From Actinotalea sp. JY-7876 (GTDB lineage Bacteria; Actinomycetota; Actinomycetes; Actinomycetales; Cellulomonadaceae): a stretch of DNA of 64,000 bases. Each line of letters opens with the position of its first letter. Positions within the stretch are counted from its first letter, which is position 1. The notes beneath the pieces were generated by a model. That model did no database searches, was not told the DNA's origin, and was given only the letters and a program-made list of their open reading frames with translations. Location of the stretch: positions 2,480,001-2,544,000 of the forward strand of contig NZ_CP059493.1 of assembly GCF_014042015.1 (NCBI RefSeq). Direction: 5' to 3'. Of this stretch, positions 7,984-17,182 are shown in pieces. A program made the position numbers and the translations under genes.

Positions 7984-9282
7984 GTGAGCGAACCGCACGA
8001 CGCCGGTCACGGCTGGGGCCCGCCGTCGGCCCAGCCCCCGGGGTACGGCGCGCCCGCGCAGCAGCCGACCGCCCCCGCGCAGCCGCAGCAGCCGGGTTAC
8101 GGGCAGCCGCAGTACGGCCAACCGGGCTACGGGCAGCCCCAGTACGGCCAGCCCCAGTACGGCCAACCGGGGTACGGGCAGCCCCAGTACGGCCAACCCC
8201 AGTACGGCCAACCGGGCTACGGCCAGCCGCAGTACGGCCAGCCCCAGGACGCCCCCGGGTACGGCCAGGGCCAGTACGGCCAGGCGCAGTACGGGGCGCC
8301 CGGTGCACCCGTCGGCTACCGCCCGGCACCCGTGCAGCCCGGCATCGTGCCGCTGCGCCCCCTGGGCCTCGGCGAGATCTTCGACGGCGCGTTCCGCGCG
8401 GTGCGCGCGAACCCCCGGGTGATGTTCGGCTTCACCGCCATGGTCGCGGCGGTGGTCGCGGTCCTGGGATCGCTCACCCAGTTCATCCTCGTCCCCTACA
8501 TCGCGGGACTCATCGGCTCGAGCACGTCGGGCGACCTCGACCCCTACGGCACGGGCCTGGCGCAGGAGTCCACCGCGCTGTCCCTGTCGATGGTCGGGAT
8601 CCTGCCGTGGATGACGCTCGCGCAGATCGTCCTCACCGGCATCCTCACGGTCTCCGTCAGCCGGTCCGTCATCGGGCAGAAGGTCACCCTCGCGGAGGTC
8701 TGGTCGGCGCACTGGCGCCGCGTGCTCACCCTGCTCGGACTCAGCGTGCTCTACGGGGTCGCGGCGCTGCTGGTCGGGGGCTTGTACGTGGCGGGGATCG
8801 TCGCCCTCGGAACGAACGGGCTGGCGGGGGCCGCCGTCGCGTTCGGCCTGGTCGGCGGCCTCGGGCTGGGCGTCGCGGCCGTGTGGCTCACGGTCCGCCT
8901 GCTCCTCGTGCCGGCCGTGCTGGTGCTGGAGGGCGGCCCGGCCTGGGCGGCCGTGCGGCGCGGCTGGCGCCTGACGCGCGGCAGCTTCTGGCGCCTGTTC
9001 GGGATCTACCTGCTCGCCCAGCTCATCGTGAGCCTGCTGGCGCAGCTCATCTCCGCGCCGCTCGGCCTCGTGATCGGGCTCACCCTGGTGATGGCGCCGC
9101 AGGCCGTGTTCGTGGCCGCGACCAACATCATGTACGGCGTCGTCCTCATCCCCTCGATCGTGTTCACGGCCGGCGTCAACGCCCTGCTCTACGTGGACGT
9201 GCGGATCCGGCGCGAGGGTCTGGACGTCGAGCTCGCGCGGGCCGCCGAGGCGGCCGCCGACGCCGCACCCGGAGCCCGCTGA
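7984..9282 (+). CDS. Membrane protein with QPGYG-repeat N terminus (glycerophosphodiesterase-membrane-domain type)
   Basis: The 432-residue protein has a low-complexity cytoplasmic N terminus (to about residue 118) made of alternating QPGYG and QPQYG units, then the motif [22 protein letters not shown] and about six hydrophobic segments. This matches actinobacterial membrane proteins annotated as glycerophosphoryl diester phosphodiesterase membrane domain (GPDPase_memb/DUF7847-like). No catalytic phosphodiesterase domain is present, so enzymatic function should not be assumed. The GTG start at 7984 follows AGGGGAAG. It heads the unit with DUF4129, DUF4350, MoxR and DUF58, with 1 bp before the next start. 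Confidence 0.85.
   Translation: MSEPHDAGHGWGPPSAQPPGYGAPAQQPTAPAQPQQPGYGQPQYGQPGYGQPQYGQPQYGQPGYGQPQYGQPQYGQPGYGQPQYGQPQDAPGYGQGQYGQAQYGAPGAPVGYRPAPVQPGIVPLRPLGLGEIFDGAFRAVRANPRVMFGFTAMVAAVVAVLGSLTQFILVPYIAGLIGSSTSGDLDPYGTGLAQESTALSLSMVGILPWMTLAQIVLTGILTVSVSRSVIGQKVTLAEVWSAHWRRVLTLLGLSVLYGVAALLVGGLYVAGIVALGTNGLAGAAVAFGLVGGLGLGVAAVWLTVRLLLVPAVLVLEGGPAWAAVRRGWRLTRGSFWRLFGIYLLAQLIVSLLAQLISAPLGLVIGLTLVMAPQAVFVAATNIMYGVVLIPSIVFTAGVNALLYVDVRIRREGLDVELARAAEAAADAAPGAR
8093..8290 (+). repeat. In-frame tandem repeat encoding ([10 protein letters not shown])n
   Basis: About 200 bp of near-identical 15-bp units (consensus cagccgcagtacggc and cagccgggctacggc variants) encode 13-14 Gln-Pro-x-Tyr-Gly pentapeptides. 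The units are similar enough at DNA level to allow replication slippage, so copy number may vary between strains. Such disordered Tyr/Gln/Gly tracts are common in actinobacterial envelope proteins. Confidence 0.9.
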
Positions 9283-9283
9283 G

Positions 9284-9970
9284 GTGTCGGCCACCGGAGC
9301 ACTCGCGGGTGCCGTGCGCGCGGGCATCCCCGTGGACCCGGACGCCGAGACCGCGCGCGACTGGCTGCGCCGGGAGCTCGCCGACCCGATCTACCACCAG
9401 CGCCCCAGCCTCCTCCAGCGCGCCTGGGAGTGGCTGCTCGAGCAGCTGGACGGCATGGAGGTCGCGCTGAGCGGGATGGACAGCCGCGCCGCGGCACTCC
9501 TCGTCGTGGGTGTGGTGGTCGTGGGCGGCCTGATCGCGCTGCTGGTCGCGGGACCGGTCCGGCGGGCGCGACGCGGCCGCCGCGAGTCCGTCGACGCCTT
9601 CGGCGACGACCAGCGGTCCGCGGTGGAGCTGCGCGCGGCCGCGGACGCCGCGGCGGCGCAGGGCCGCTGGAGCGAGGCGGTCCTCGACCGCTTCCGCGCC
9701 GTCCTGCGCTCCCTGGAGGACCGCACCGTCCTCGAGCCGCGCCCGGGCCGCACCGCCCACGAGGGCGCCGTGGCGGCGGCGCACCGCCTGCCGACCTGCG
9801 GCGACGACCTCGTGCGCGCCTCACGCCTGTTCGACGACGTCTGCTACGGCGACGTCGCCGCGACCGGCGAGGACGACGCGTGGCTGCGCGATCTCGACCG
9901 GCGCGTGGCCGCGACCCGCCCGGTGACGCCCGCCGAGCCGGCACCCGACGCCATGGCGGTGCCGCGATGA
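9284..9970 (+). CDS. DUF4129 domain protein
   Basis: The 228-residue protein has one transmembrane helix (about 70-92) and a cytoplasmic C-terminal DUF4129 domain with the conserved LRSLEDRTVLEPRPGRTAHE region and a final segment with FDDVCYGD. The molecular function of DUF4129 is unknown. The gene begins with GTG one base after the preceding stop and ends in an ATGA overlap with the DUF4350 gene, so translation is probably coupled. In other actinobacteria the same gene set with MoxR and DUF58 is conserved, suggesting a joint envelope-linked role. Confidence 0.85.
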   Translation: MSATGALAGAVRAGIPVDPDAETARDWLRRELADPIYHQRPSLLQRAWEWLLEQLDGMEVALSGMDSRAAALLVVGVVVVGGLIALLVAGPVRRARRGRRESVDAFGDDQRSAVELRAAADAAAAQGRWSEAVLDRFRAVLRSLEDRTVLEPRPGRTAHEGAVAAAHRLPTCGDDLVRASRLFDDVCYGDVAATGEDDAWLRDLDRRVAATRPVTPAEPAPDAMAVPR

Positions 9971-11235
9971 CCTCGACGACCCCGGCACCCGCCACGCCCG
10001 CTCCCCCGGCCGGGGCCGTGCCGGCTGCCGACCTCACCGGCACGAGCGCCGCGGTCCTCACCACCGGACCCGAGGTCATGGGTGACGGCACGACGACGGG
10101 CTCGCGGGCCCGCTCACGCTGGCGCGCCGCCCGTGGCCCGCTGATCTGCATCGGCCTGCTGGTGGTGGCGGGACTGGTGACCGCCCTGCTGCGGCCGGAG
10201 ACCTCGATCACGCCGCTCGCGCCGGACAACGCCAGCGAGCAGGGCGCCCGCGCGCTGGCCCAGGTGCTCGAGGACCAGGGGGTGCGGATCCAGTACGTCC
10301 GCACGTCGGGGCAGGCCGCGGCCGCCGCGCGGGAGGGCACCACGCTGCTCGTCGCGGGCACGTACCTGCTGTCGAACGACCAGGTCGAGGACCTCACCGC
10401 GACCGACGCCGACCTGGTCGTCGTCGGCCCGGAGGGCTGGCACGTCGGACCCCTGACCGACGGCGCGGTCGACGACTCCTACGAGGCGAGCCCGGGGACC
10501 CGCTCCGCCGAGTGCTCCGACCCGGACGCCGCGGCGGCCGGCTCCATCGACGCCACCGGGTACGGGTTCACGGCCGAGAGCGGCGACGCGACGGTCTGCT
10601 TCCCGGGACCCGACACCAAGAAGTCCGGCGCCTACGCGAGCGTCGAGGTCGACGGGCGGCGCGTCGTGCTCGTGGACGACCCCGAGCTGATGACGAACCG
10701 CAGCATCCTCGACGAGGGCCACGCCGCGCTGATGCTCCGCGCCCTGGGCCACCACGAGGACCTGGTCTGGTACGTGCCGAGCCTCAACGACACGGGTGGC
10801 GAGGCCGAGGCTCCCGCCGGGAGCCTCCTGCCCGACTGGACCGGCCCCGTCGGGCTCCTCGCCGGCTTCCTCGTCGTCGTGCTGGCGCTGTGGCGCGGAC
10901 GACGCCTGGGACCGGTGGTCACGGAGCCCCTGCCCGTCACCGTCCGGGCGGCGGAGACGACGCTCGGCCGCGGGCGGCTCTACCGCCGCGGCCGGTCCCG
11001 CGGGCACGCCGCCGCCTCCCTGCGCGCCGGCATGGCGCGCCGCGCGGCCCTCCGCCTCGGCCTGCCCCGCTCGGCCGGTGCCCCCGAGGTCATCGACGCA
11101 CTCGCCCGCGCCACCGGGCGCTCCACGGAGCAGGTCGCCGGCCTGCTGTACGGTCCACCACCCCACGACGACGCCGGGCTGCTCCTGCTGGCCCGTCAGC
11201 TGGACGAGCTCGAGAGCGAGGTTCATCGCACGTGA
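9967..11235 (+). CDS. DUF4350 domain protein
   Basis: The 422-residue protein has a proline-rich N terminus, a first transmembrane helix at about 59-77, an extracytoplasmic DUF4350 domain (starting LAPDNASEQGARALAQVLEDQGVRIQYV, with LLVAGTYLLSNDQ) and a second helix near 292-312, followed by a basic cytoplasmic tail. DUF4350 resembles the ABC-transporter-associated GldG-type domain, but its function here is unknown. Overlaps of 4 bp at both ends tie it to the DUF4129 gene and the MoxR gene. Confidence 0.85.
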   Translation: MTSTTPAPATPAPPAGAVPAADLTGTSAAVLTTGPEVMGDGTTTGSRARSRWRAARGPLICIGLLVVAGLVTALLRPETSITPLAPDNASEQGARALAQVLEDQGVRIQYVRTSGQAAAAAREGTTLLVAGTYLLSNDQVEDLTATDADLVVVGPEGWHVGPLTDGAVDDSYEASPGTRSAECSDPDAAAAGSIDATGYGFTAESGDATVCFPGPDTKKSGAYASVEVDGRRVVLVDDPELMTNRSILDEGHAALMLRALGHHEDLVWYVPSLNDTGGEAEAPAGSLLPDWTGPVGLLAGFLVVVLALWRGRRLGPVVTEPLPVTVRAAETTLGRGRLYRRGRSRGHAAASLRAGMARRAALRLGLPRSAGAPEVIDALARATGRSTEQVAGLLYGPPPHDDAGLLLLARQLDELESEVHRT

Positions 11236-12299
11236 CCGAACCCACCTGGCAGCCGCACGGCGGCACCACCGCACCGCCCGCACCCCCGACTCCCCCGGCG
11301 CCGCCAGCGGCCGACTCCCGGTTCGCCGCGGGCGCGCAGCTCACGCCGTCCGCGGACCTGCGCGGGAGCCTGGCGACCCTGCGCACCGAGGTCGGCAAGG
11401 CCGTCGTCGGCCAGGACGCCGCCGTCACCGGCCTGGTCATCGCGCTGCTGTGCCGCGGCCACGTGCTGCTCGAGGGCGTGCCCGGCGTGGCCAAGACGCT
11501 GCTGGTGCGCACGCTGAGCGCGGCGCTGGCGCTCGACACCAAGCGCGTGCAGTTCACGCCCGACCTCATGCCCGGCGACGTCACGGGCTCGCTGGTCTAC
11601 GACGCCCGCACGGCGGAGTTCTCGTTCCGGGAGGGGCCGGTCTTCACGAACCTGCTGCTCGCCGACGAGATCAACCGCACGCCTCCCAAGACCCAGGCGT
11701 CCCTGCTGGAGGCCATGGAGGAGCGGCAGGTCTCCGTCGACGGCGTGCCGCGCCCGCTGCCGGACCCCTTCCTCGTCATCGCGACCCAGAACCCGGTCGA
11801 GTACGAGGGGACCTACCCCCTGCCCGAGGCCCAGCTGGACCGATTCCTGCTCAAGCTCACGCTGCCGCTGCCCGAGCGGGACCAGGAGATCGAGGTCCTG
11901 CGCCGGCACGCGACCGGGTTCGACCCGCGCAACCTGGCGGCGGCGGGCGTGCAGCGGGTCACGGACCCCGAGCAGCTCGCGCGGGCCCGCGCCGAGGTGG
12001 CGCGCGTCCAGGTCAGCCCCGAGGTGCTCGGGTACGCCGTCGACGTGTGCCGTGCCACGCGGCAGTCGCCCTCCCTCTCCCTGGGCGTCTCGCCCCGTGG
12101 TGCGACGGCGCTGCTCGGGACGTCGCGGGCGTGGGCCTGGCTGTCGGGCCGGGGCTACGTCACGCCCGACGACGTCAAGGCGCTCGCGCACCCGACGCTG
12201 CGCCACCGCGTGCAGCTGCGGGCCGAGGCCGAGCTCGAGGGCGTCACCGCGGAGAGCGTGCTCGACACGGTGCTCGCCGCCGTGCCGGTCCCCCGCTGA
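11232..12299 (+). CDS. MoxR-family AAA+ ATPase
   Basis: MoxR ATPases act as chaperones in assembling or activating protein complexes, often with von Willebrand-type DUF58 partners. The 355-residue product has a proline-rich N-terminal extension of about 40 residues, Walker A GVPGVAKT (82-89), Walker B LLLADEIN with D145/E146, sensor-1 ATQNP near 186, and the DRFLLK arginine-finger region. GTG at 11232 overlaps the previous stop by 4 bp (GTGA). The DUF58 gene follows 20 bp later, the standard MoxR-DUF58 pairing. Confidence 0.94.
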   Translation: MTEPTWQPHGGTTAPPAPPTPPAPPAADSRFAAGAQLTPSADLRGSLATLRTEVGKAVVGQDAAVTGLVIALLCRGHVLLEGVPGVAKTLLVRTLSAALALDTKRVQFTPDLMPGDVTGSLVYDARTAEFSFREGPVFTNLLLADEINRTPPKTQASLLEAMEERQVSVDGVPRPLPDPFLVIATQNPVEYEGTYPLPEAQLDRFLLKLTLPLPERDQEIEVLRRHATGFDPRNLAAAGVQRVTDPEQLARARAEVARVQVSPEVLGYAVDVCRATRQSPSLSLGVSPRGATALLGTSRAWAWLSGRGYVTPDDVKALAHPTLRHRVQLRAEAELEGVTAESVLDTVLAAVPVPR

Positions 12300-12319
12300 G
12301 CGCGGCGGCCGGCTGACGG

Positions 12320-13612
12320 ATGGCTCTCACCTGGCGGGCGGTGGTCCTCACCGCCGTGGGCGTCGTGCCCGTGCTGCTCGTGCCCGCGACCGGGACCGCG
12401 CTGCTGTGGGCGCTGCTCGTGGTGGTCCTGTGCGCGGTGGACGTCGCGCTCGCGGCGTCCCCACGGCGCGTCGCCGTGACCCGTCGCGTGCCCGGCTCGG
12501 TGCGGCTGACGGAGACGACGCGTTCGACGCTCACCCTGACGAACCGCTCGGGCCGTCGCCTGCGCGGCGTGGTCCGCGACGCGTGGCAGCCCTCGGCCGG
12601 CACCGGCACCAACCGCCACCGGGTGGACCTGCCGGACGGCGAGGCGGTGCGGGTCGTCACGTCCCTCGCGCCCACGCGCCGCGGGGACCGGCTCGCCGAC
12701 CGGGTCACCATCCGCACGTGGGGCCCGCTCGGCCTCGCGGGGCGTCAGCTCTCCCTGGCGGTGCCGGGGCGGCTGCGCGTCCTGCCGGAGTTCGCCTCCC
12801 GGCGCCACCTGCCCAGCCGGCTCGCGCGCCTGCGCGAGCTCGACGGGCGGACGGCCGTCCAGGTCCGGGGCGCCGGCACGGAGTTCGACTCCCTGCGCGA
12901 GTACGTCATCGGCGACGACGTGCGCTCGATCGACTGGCGCGCGACGGCGCGCCGGTCGGAGGTCGTCGTGCGCACGTGGCGTCCCGAGCGCGACCGGCGC
13001 GTGATGATCGTGATCGACACCGCGCGGACGTCCGCGGCGCGCATCGGCGACCTGCCCCGGATCGACGCCTCGATCGAGGCGGCCCTCCTGCTGTCGGCAC
13101 TGGCGTCACGCGCCGGGGACCGCGTCGACCTCGTCGCCTTCGACCGCCGCGTCCGGGCGCAGGTCGCCGGGGCCAGCGGCCCGCGCCTGCTGCCCGCCCT
13201 CGCGGACGCCCTCGCGCCCATCGACCCGACACTGGTCGAGACCGACTGGCCGGGGGTCGTGGCGGCCGTCCAGCAGCGCCTGTCCCAGCGCGCGCTCGTC
13301 GTGCTCCTCACGGCCCTCGAGCCGGCGGCGGTCGAGAACGGCCTGCTCCCGGTGCTCGCGCCGCTGGCCAAGGACCACACCGTGGTGCTCGCCTCGGTGG
13401 CCGACCCGGAGGTCGCCGCGCTGCGCACCTCACGCGAGACGTCGTCGGACGTGTACGACGCCGCCGCCGCCGAGCGCACCGACCTGGAGCGCGCGGCCGT
13501 CACCGTGCGCCTGCGTCAGCGCGGCGTCGAGGTCGTCGACGCCCTCCCCGACGACCTCGCCCCCCGCCTCGCGGACACCTACCTCGCCCTCAAGGCCGCC
13601 GGCCGCCTCTGA
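12320..13612 (+). CDS. DUF58 domain protein, predicted MoxR partner
   Basis: The 430-residue protein has two N-terminal hydrophobic segments (about 8-45), a beta-rich middle part, and the DUF58 signature EFDSLREYVIGDDVRSIDWRATAR near residues 190-215, followed by a vWA-like fold (MIVIDTART, then LVAFDRRVRAQ). DUF58 proteins are thought to be substrates or adaptors of MoxR ATPases. Its last 34 bp overlap the 3' end of the convergent DUF222-HNH gene. Confidence 0.9.
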   Translation: MALTWRAVVLTAVGVVPVLLVPATGTALLWALLVVVLCAVDVALAASPRRVAVTRRVPGSVRLTETTRSTLTLTNRSGRRLRGVVRDAWQPSAGTGTNRHRVDLPDGEAVRVVTSLAPTRRGDRLADRVTIRTWGPLGLAGRQLSLAVPGRLRVLPEFASRRHLPSRLARLRELDGRTAVQVRGAGTEFDSLREYVIGDDVRSIDWRATARRSEVVVRTWRPERDRRVMIVIDTARTSAARIGDLPRIDASIEAALLLSALASRAGDRVDLVAFDRRVRAQVAGASGPRLLPALADALAPIDPTLVETDWPGVVAAVQQRLSQRALVVLLTALEPAAVENGLLPVLAPLAKDHTVVLASVADPEVAALRTSRETSSDVYDAAAAERTDLERAAVTVRLRQRGVEVVDALPDDLAPRLADTYLALKAAGRL

Positions 13613-15024
13613 GGCGGTGCCACTCCGACCGCCGTGGCCTCCGCGGGCTCGCGAGGCGCGGCGACGGGTCGTCCGCGCTGGTCACGGAAGGTGTACCGGG
13701 GTCGGCGTCCTGGTCCGGGTGGTCCGGGTTGTCGGGTGATGGTCAGGTCGCGTCGGTGGACCTCGTGGTGGTGGAAGACGCACAGGAGCACGCCGTTGGT
13801 CAGGGAGGTGGGTCCGTTGTCGCGTTCCCACCAGCGGATGTGGTGGACCTCGCCCCAGCGGGCTTCGGCGCCGCAGTCGGGCCACGAGCACCCGCGGTCC
13901 CGGGCGATCACCGCGCGGCGTTGCGCGCCGGTGTAGGTGCGTTGGGTGCGTCCGATGTCCAGGGGCATCGTGTCGGCGTCCATGACCACGCGGGTCAGGT
14001 CGCAGTCGCACAGGGCGCGGGCGACCTCGCTGATGGGCACCGGGGTCCCGTCCTCGAGTGTGACCGGCGGGAACGACGGGGCCGCCTGGTGCCGGTCGCT
14101 CGCCGCGCCGTGTGCTGCCGGCTCGTCCTCCGTCGCACCGTCGCCGCGCGGGCCGTCGTCCCCTGCAGCGCGCAGGGCGCGCAGCCCGGCCCAGGTGCCG
14201 GCGTCCATGAGGAAGGACACGTGGGGTCGCACCGCGGCGCCGCTGCCGGTCTCGGGCAGGGCCAGGATCTTCTCGGCGATGGTGTCCAGGGCGTCGGCGC
14301 GGCGTTGCTCGTGGGAGCGGTCGTCGTCCTTGCCCGGCCGCGGGGAGACGGCCTCCAGCGCCAACCGCAGCCGGTGCCCGGCCATCCGGTCCACCAGCCC
14401 TTTGATGCGGGTGCCCTCGGGGGTGTCGGCCAGGGTCAGGAACCGTGCGGCGCGCTGGGCCTGGTGCCCGCGCTCGTGCGCGAGGGGATCGAGCTCGGCG
14501 GCGAGCTGCGCCGCGGCCCGCGCGAACGTCCCGGCGTCGACCCGCCGCGCGGTCTCCAGCAGCTGGGCCTGCCGCTCGGGCGTGGCCAACGCGTCCTTGA
14601 CCGCCCCCGACGCCCCGGCGACCACGCGGCCGAGCGCGTCCATGTGGTCCACGGTGACCGCGCCCTCGCGGGCGGCCTCGCCCAGGGCGGGCAGCCGGGT
14701 GGCGGCGTCGGCCTGGCGGACCTGGGTCAGCACCGCCCGCGCCCCCGACCGCGACGTGCGACCGCGCCACGCCTCGAAGCTCGGATCACCCGACGCCCGC
14801 CACGTCCCACTGTCCCGCTCGGCCAGCAGCACCTCGCCCCGCACCACCGTCAACGCACCGACCGCCGCGTCCAGCGCCGCCAGCACCTCACGCCGCTCCA
14901 GCGCCGACCAGTCACCCGCCGCACCACCCGCACCCTTGACCCGCTCCACCAACCCGCGCACATCCGCGACCACGCGCGCCGGCGCGGCGACCCCGAAGGG
15001 CTCCACCGCCGCCAACACCGCCAT
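13579..15024 (-). CDS. DUF222-HNH endonuclease-domain protein (13E12 family), predicted LexA regulon member
   Basis: The 481-residue product has a long helical DUF222 region followed by a C-terminal HNH nuclease motif: CSWPDCG zinc ligands, EVHHIRWWERDNGPTSLTNG, then LLCVFHHHEVHRR. These are the 13E12-type proteins of actinobacteria; cellular role is unclear. The start is set at ATG 15024 because a GGAGG lies 5 nt upstream. A perfect LexA box (15043-15058) sits just upstream, and any longer frame would translate through the box and the promoter. The gene interrupts the usual DUF58/SpoIIM-RDD neighbourhood, which suggests insertion. Its 3' end overlaps the DUF58 gene by 34 bp. Confidence 0.9.
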   Translation of the reverse strand: MAVLAAVEPFGVAAPARVVADVRGLVERVKGAGGAAGDWSALERREVLAALDAAVGALTVVRGEVLLAERDSGTWRASGDPSFEAWRGRTSRSGARAVLTQVRQADAATRLPALGEAAREGAVTVDHMDALGRVVAGASGAVKDALATPERQAQLLETARRVDAGTFARAAAQLAAELDPLAHERGHQAQRAARFLTLADTPEGTRIKGLVDRMAGHRLRLALEAVSPRPGKDDDRSHEQRRADALDTIAEKILALPETGSGAAVRPHVSFLMDAGTWAGLRALRAAGDDGPRGDGATEDEPAAHGAASDRHQAAPSFPPVTLEDGTPVPISEVARALCDCDLTRVVMDADTMPLDIGRTQRTYTGAQRRAVIARDRGCSWPDCGAEARWGEVHHIRWWERDNGPTSLTNGVLLCVFHHHEVHRRDLTITRQPGPPGPGRRPRYTFRDQRGRPVAAPREPAEATAVGVAPPQRRPAALRAR

Positions 15025-15042
15025 GACCGCCTCCAGGATCAC

Positions 15043-15058
15043 TCGAACGTCTGTTCGA
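15043..15058 (-). promoter_or_regulatory. LexA (SOS) box of the DUF222-HNH gene
   Basis: TCGAACGTCTGTTCGA is a perfect inverted repeat and an exact match to the mycobacterial/Gram-positive SOS box pattern TCGAAC-N4-GTTCGA. It abuts the predicted -10 and covers the predicted transcription start, so bound LexA would block initiation. In Mycobacterium tuberculosis, 13E12-family genes are known to carry such boxes. Confidence 0.88.
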
Positions 15059-15087
15059 ATGCTACCGGATCCGGACAGGACGGACAA
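15059..15087 (-). promoter_or_regulatory. Predicted promoter of the DUF222-HNH gene
   Basis: Minus-strand -35 TTGTCC (15082-15087), 17 nt spacer, -10 TAGCAT (15059-15064). The predicted start near 15052 falls inside the LexA box and leaves a leader of about 28 nt containing the GGAGG site. Confidence 0.7.
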
Positions 15088-15289
15088 GGGGTGCGCGGCG
15101 CCGCGTCGGGCCTGTCACGTCACGGAGCAGGCCAGCCCGAGCCAGGCCAGGCCACCGGCAGCCGCGAACGCCGAACACCGCGTCGTCGCCGTCGGCCTCA
15201 CGCTCGTCCACGGACGTGACACCCTCGCCATCGCCCCGGCGAGCAGTAGCCGGCACCTCGCCCTTCAGGCCGCCTCGCGGCCCGTGGGT

Positions 15290-16285
15290 CTACGCCGCGA
15301 GCGGCAGCTGGTCCACGTTGTGGTCGGCCCGCAGGTCGCCCGTCTCGCCGTCGGCGACGGCGCGCCGCCCGAGGACGATCGTGTAGACCCAGTACGCCGC
15401 CAGCACCAGGGCCCCGATGACGATCTTGAGCCACCACGGGAGCTGGGACGGCGTCACGAAGCCCTCGACGAGCCCGGAGATGCCCAGCACGCCGACGAGG
15501 CCGATGGCCACCGTGAACAGCGAGCGCCCCTCCTCGGACAGCGCGCGCCCCCGCGGGCGCCCGCCCGGGTCGATCACCGTCCAGAAGATCTTCAGCCCCG
15601 CGGCCCCCGCGACGAAGATCGCGGTCAGCTCCATGAGGCCGTGCGGGAGGATCAGGCTGAAGAAGACGCCGAGCCCGTCGTGCACGGCCATCACGCCGCC
15701 CGCGGCCCCGACGCCGACCGCGTTCTGGAACAGGACGTACAGCGGCAGGATGCCCGTGATGCCGAAGGCGACGCACTGCGCCGCGATCCACGCGTTGTTC
15801 GTCCACACCTGGGCCGCGAAGCTCTGGCCCGGGTAGTTGGAGTAGTAGTTGGCGAACTCCTCCTCCGCGTACTGCTTGAGCTGGCTCGGGGTGCCCATCG
15901 CGGCGAGCGCCTCGGGGTCGTTGTACACGTTGACGCCCGCCACGACCGCGATCGCGCAGAAGGCGACCATCACCCCGACGGTCCACCAGCGGATGCGGTA
16001 GAAGGCCGCGGGCAGCACGATGACGAGGAACCGCACGACGTCCGACCAGGACGGGTCGTGCGAGCCGGCGATCGCCGCCCGCGCGCGGCCGAGGATCTCC
16101 GAGAGCCGGGAGACCACCGAGGGGTCCGGCGCCACGGACCGCACGGTCGACAGGTGCGTCGCGACCTCCTGGTAGAGCCGGACCAGCTCGTCCGCCTCGG
16201 CACCCGACAGACCCGACCGGCGCGACAGCTCGTCGAGCCTCGCCCAGGTCGGCGCGTGCACGGCGGAGAACGCGTCCAGGTCCAC
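15290..16285 (-). CDS. Stage II sporulation protein M-like membrane protein (DUF95)
   Basis: The 331-residue protein starts VDLDAFSAVHAPTW, has a helical cytoplasmic N-terminal part, then about five to six transmembrane segments with the family pattern (NNAWIAAQCVAFGITGI, FFSLILPHGLMELTAIFVAGAAGL). SpoIIM-like proteins outside endospore formers usually lie next to RDD, MoxR and DUF58 genes and have unknown function; no sporulation role is implied. GTG 16285 is chosen because it matches the family N terminus; GTG 16306 is possible. It diverges from the RDD gene with 74 bp between starts. Confidence 0.88.
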   Translation of the reverse strand: MDLDAFSAVHAPTWARLDELSRRSGLSGAEADELVRLYQEVATHLSTVRSVAPDPSVVSRLSEILGRARAAIAGSHDPSWSDVVRFLVIVLPAAFYRIRWWTVGVMVAFCAIAVVAGVNVYNDPEALAAMGTPSQLKQYAEEEFANYYSNYPGQSFAAQVWTNNAWIAAQCVAFGITGILPLYVLFQNAVGVGAAGGVMAVHDGLGVFFSLILPHGLMELTAIFVAGAAGLKIFWTVIDPGGRPRGRALSEEGRSLFTVAIGLVGVLGISGLVEGFVTPSQLPWWLKIVIGALVLAAYWVYTIVLGRRAVADGETGDLRADHNVDQLPLAA

Positions 16286-16359
16286 GGCCGGTAGCCTGCC
16301 ACACACCGCCGTCGGGCACGGGTAACCTGCGGCCAGCGACGGACGGCGGAGGGGTGCGC

Positions 16360-17178
16360 GTGCAGGACGAGATCGTCATCGGTGAGGGCGTGGTCCTCGA
16401 CGCGCGCCCGGCCTCGTTCGCGACCCGCATGCTCGGCGCCCTCATCGACGTCGCCACCCTCGGGTTCCTCGGGTTCCTCCTGCTCGTCGCCGGCGGCGCC
16501 GCGGGGCGGGGCCTCGACGAGGCGGCCTTCGCGGCGCTGCTCATCACGCTCGTCGTCATGGTGCTCGTCGTCATCCCCGCCACCGTGGAGACGCTCACGC
16601 GCGGGCGCTCGCTCGGCAAGCTCGCCATGGGCATCCGGATCGTCCGCGACGACGGCGGCCCCATCCGGGTGCGCCACGCGGTCATCCGGGCCCTGACCGG
16701 CGTGCTCGAGATCTGGTTCAGCGCGGGCGGCGTCGCGCTCATCGCCTCCCTCGTCCACCCGCAGGGCAAGCGGCTGGGCGACATGCTCGCGGGCACGTAC
16801 GCCGTCCGGGTGCGCGGCGGCCAGCGGCCCCTGCCCCCGCTCGTCATGCCGCACGAGCTCGCCGGCTGGGCCCGCAACGCCGACATCCGGCGGTTGCCGG
16901 ACGGGCTCGCGCTCTCCGCCCGGCAGTTCCTGGGCCGGGCGGACCGCCTCCACATCGCCTCGCGGGTCCGGCTCGGCAACCAGCTCGCCGGCGAGATGGA
17001 GCGCTACGTCGCGCCCGGCCCGCCGCTCGGCACCCACCCCGAGCGCTTCATCGCCGCCGTGCTCGCCGAGCGCCGGGACCGGGAGTTCGCGCACGCCTCG
17101 GCTGCGGCCCGCACCGCCGCCGCGGAGGCCGTGCTGCTCCACCGCCTCCCCCACGCGGTCCCCGACCCCGCGGTCTGA
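16360..17178 (+). CDS. RDD-family membrane protein
   Basis: RDD proteins are small polytopic membrane proteins named for conserved Arg/Asp positions, here in RMLGALIDVATLG and the later RGRSLGKLAMGIRIV and KRLGDMLAGTYAV blocks. About three to four transmembrane helices lie in the first 150 residues, and the last 120 are soluble and helical. The function is unproven; transport roles have been proposed for some members. GTG 16360 is preferred over GTG 16354 because the GGAGGGG site sits 5-7 nt upstream of it, whereas it directly abuts the earlier GTG. A TAACCT -10-like element lies at 16323-16328. Confidence 0.87.
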   Translation: MQDEIVIGEGVVLDARPASFATRMLGALIDVATLGFLGFLLLVAGGAAGRGLDEAAFAALLITLVVMVLVVIPATVETLTRGRSLGKLAMGIRIVRDDGGPIRVRHAVIRALTGVLEIWFSAGGVALIASLVHPQGKRLGDMLAGTYAVRVRGGQRPLPPLVMPHELAGWARNADIRRLPDGLALSARQFLGRADRLHIASRVRLGNQLAGEMERYVAPGPPLGTHPERFIAAVLAERRDREFAHASAAARTAAAEAVLLHRLPHAVPDPAV

Positions 17179-17182
17179 GCCG

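Noticed and set aside
8093-8290. CRISPR-like repeat array
   Set aside because: The repeats are contiguous 15-bp in-frame units without unique spacers and encode a QPGYG tail.
15025-15087. N-terminal extension of the DUF222-HNH protein to 15087
   Set aside because: It would place the promoter and the LexA box inside the coding region; the GGAGG-preceded ATG at 15024 is better.
15290-16285. Endospore-formation gene
   Set aside because: SpoIIM-like DUF95 proteins are common in non-sporulating actinobacteria next to RDD and MoxR genes; no other sporulation gene is present.
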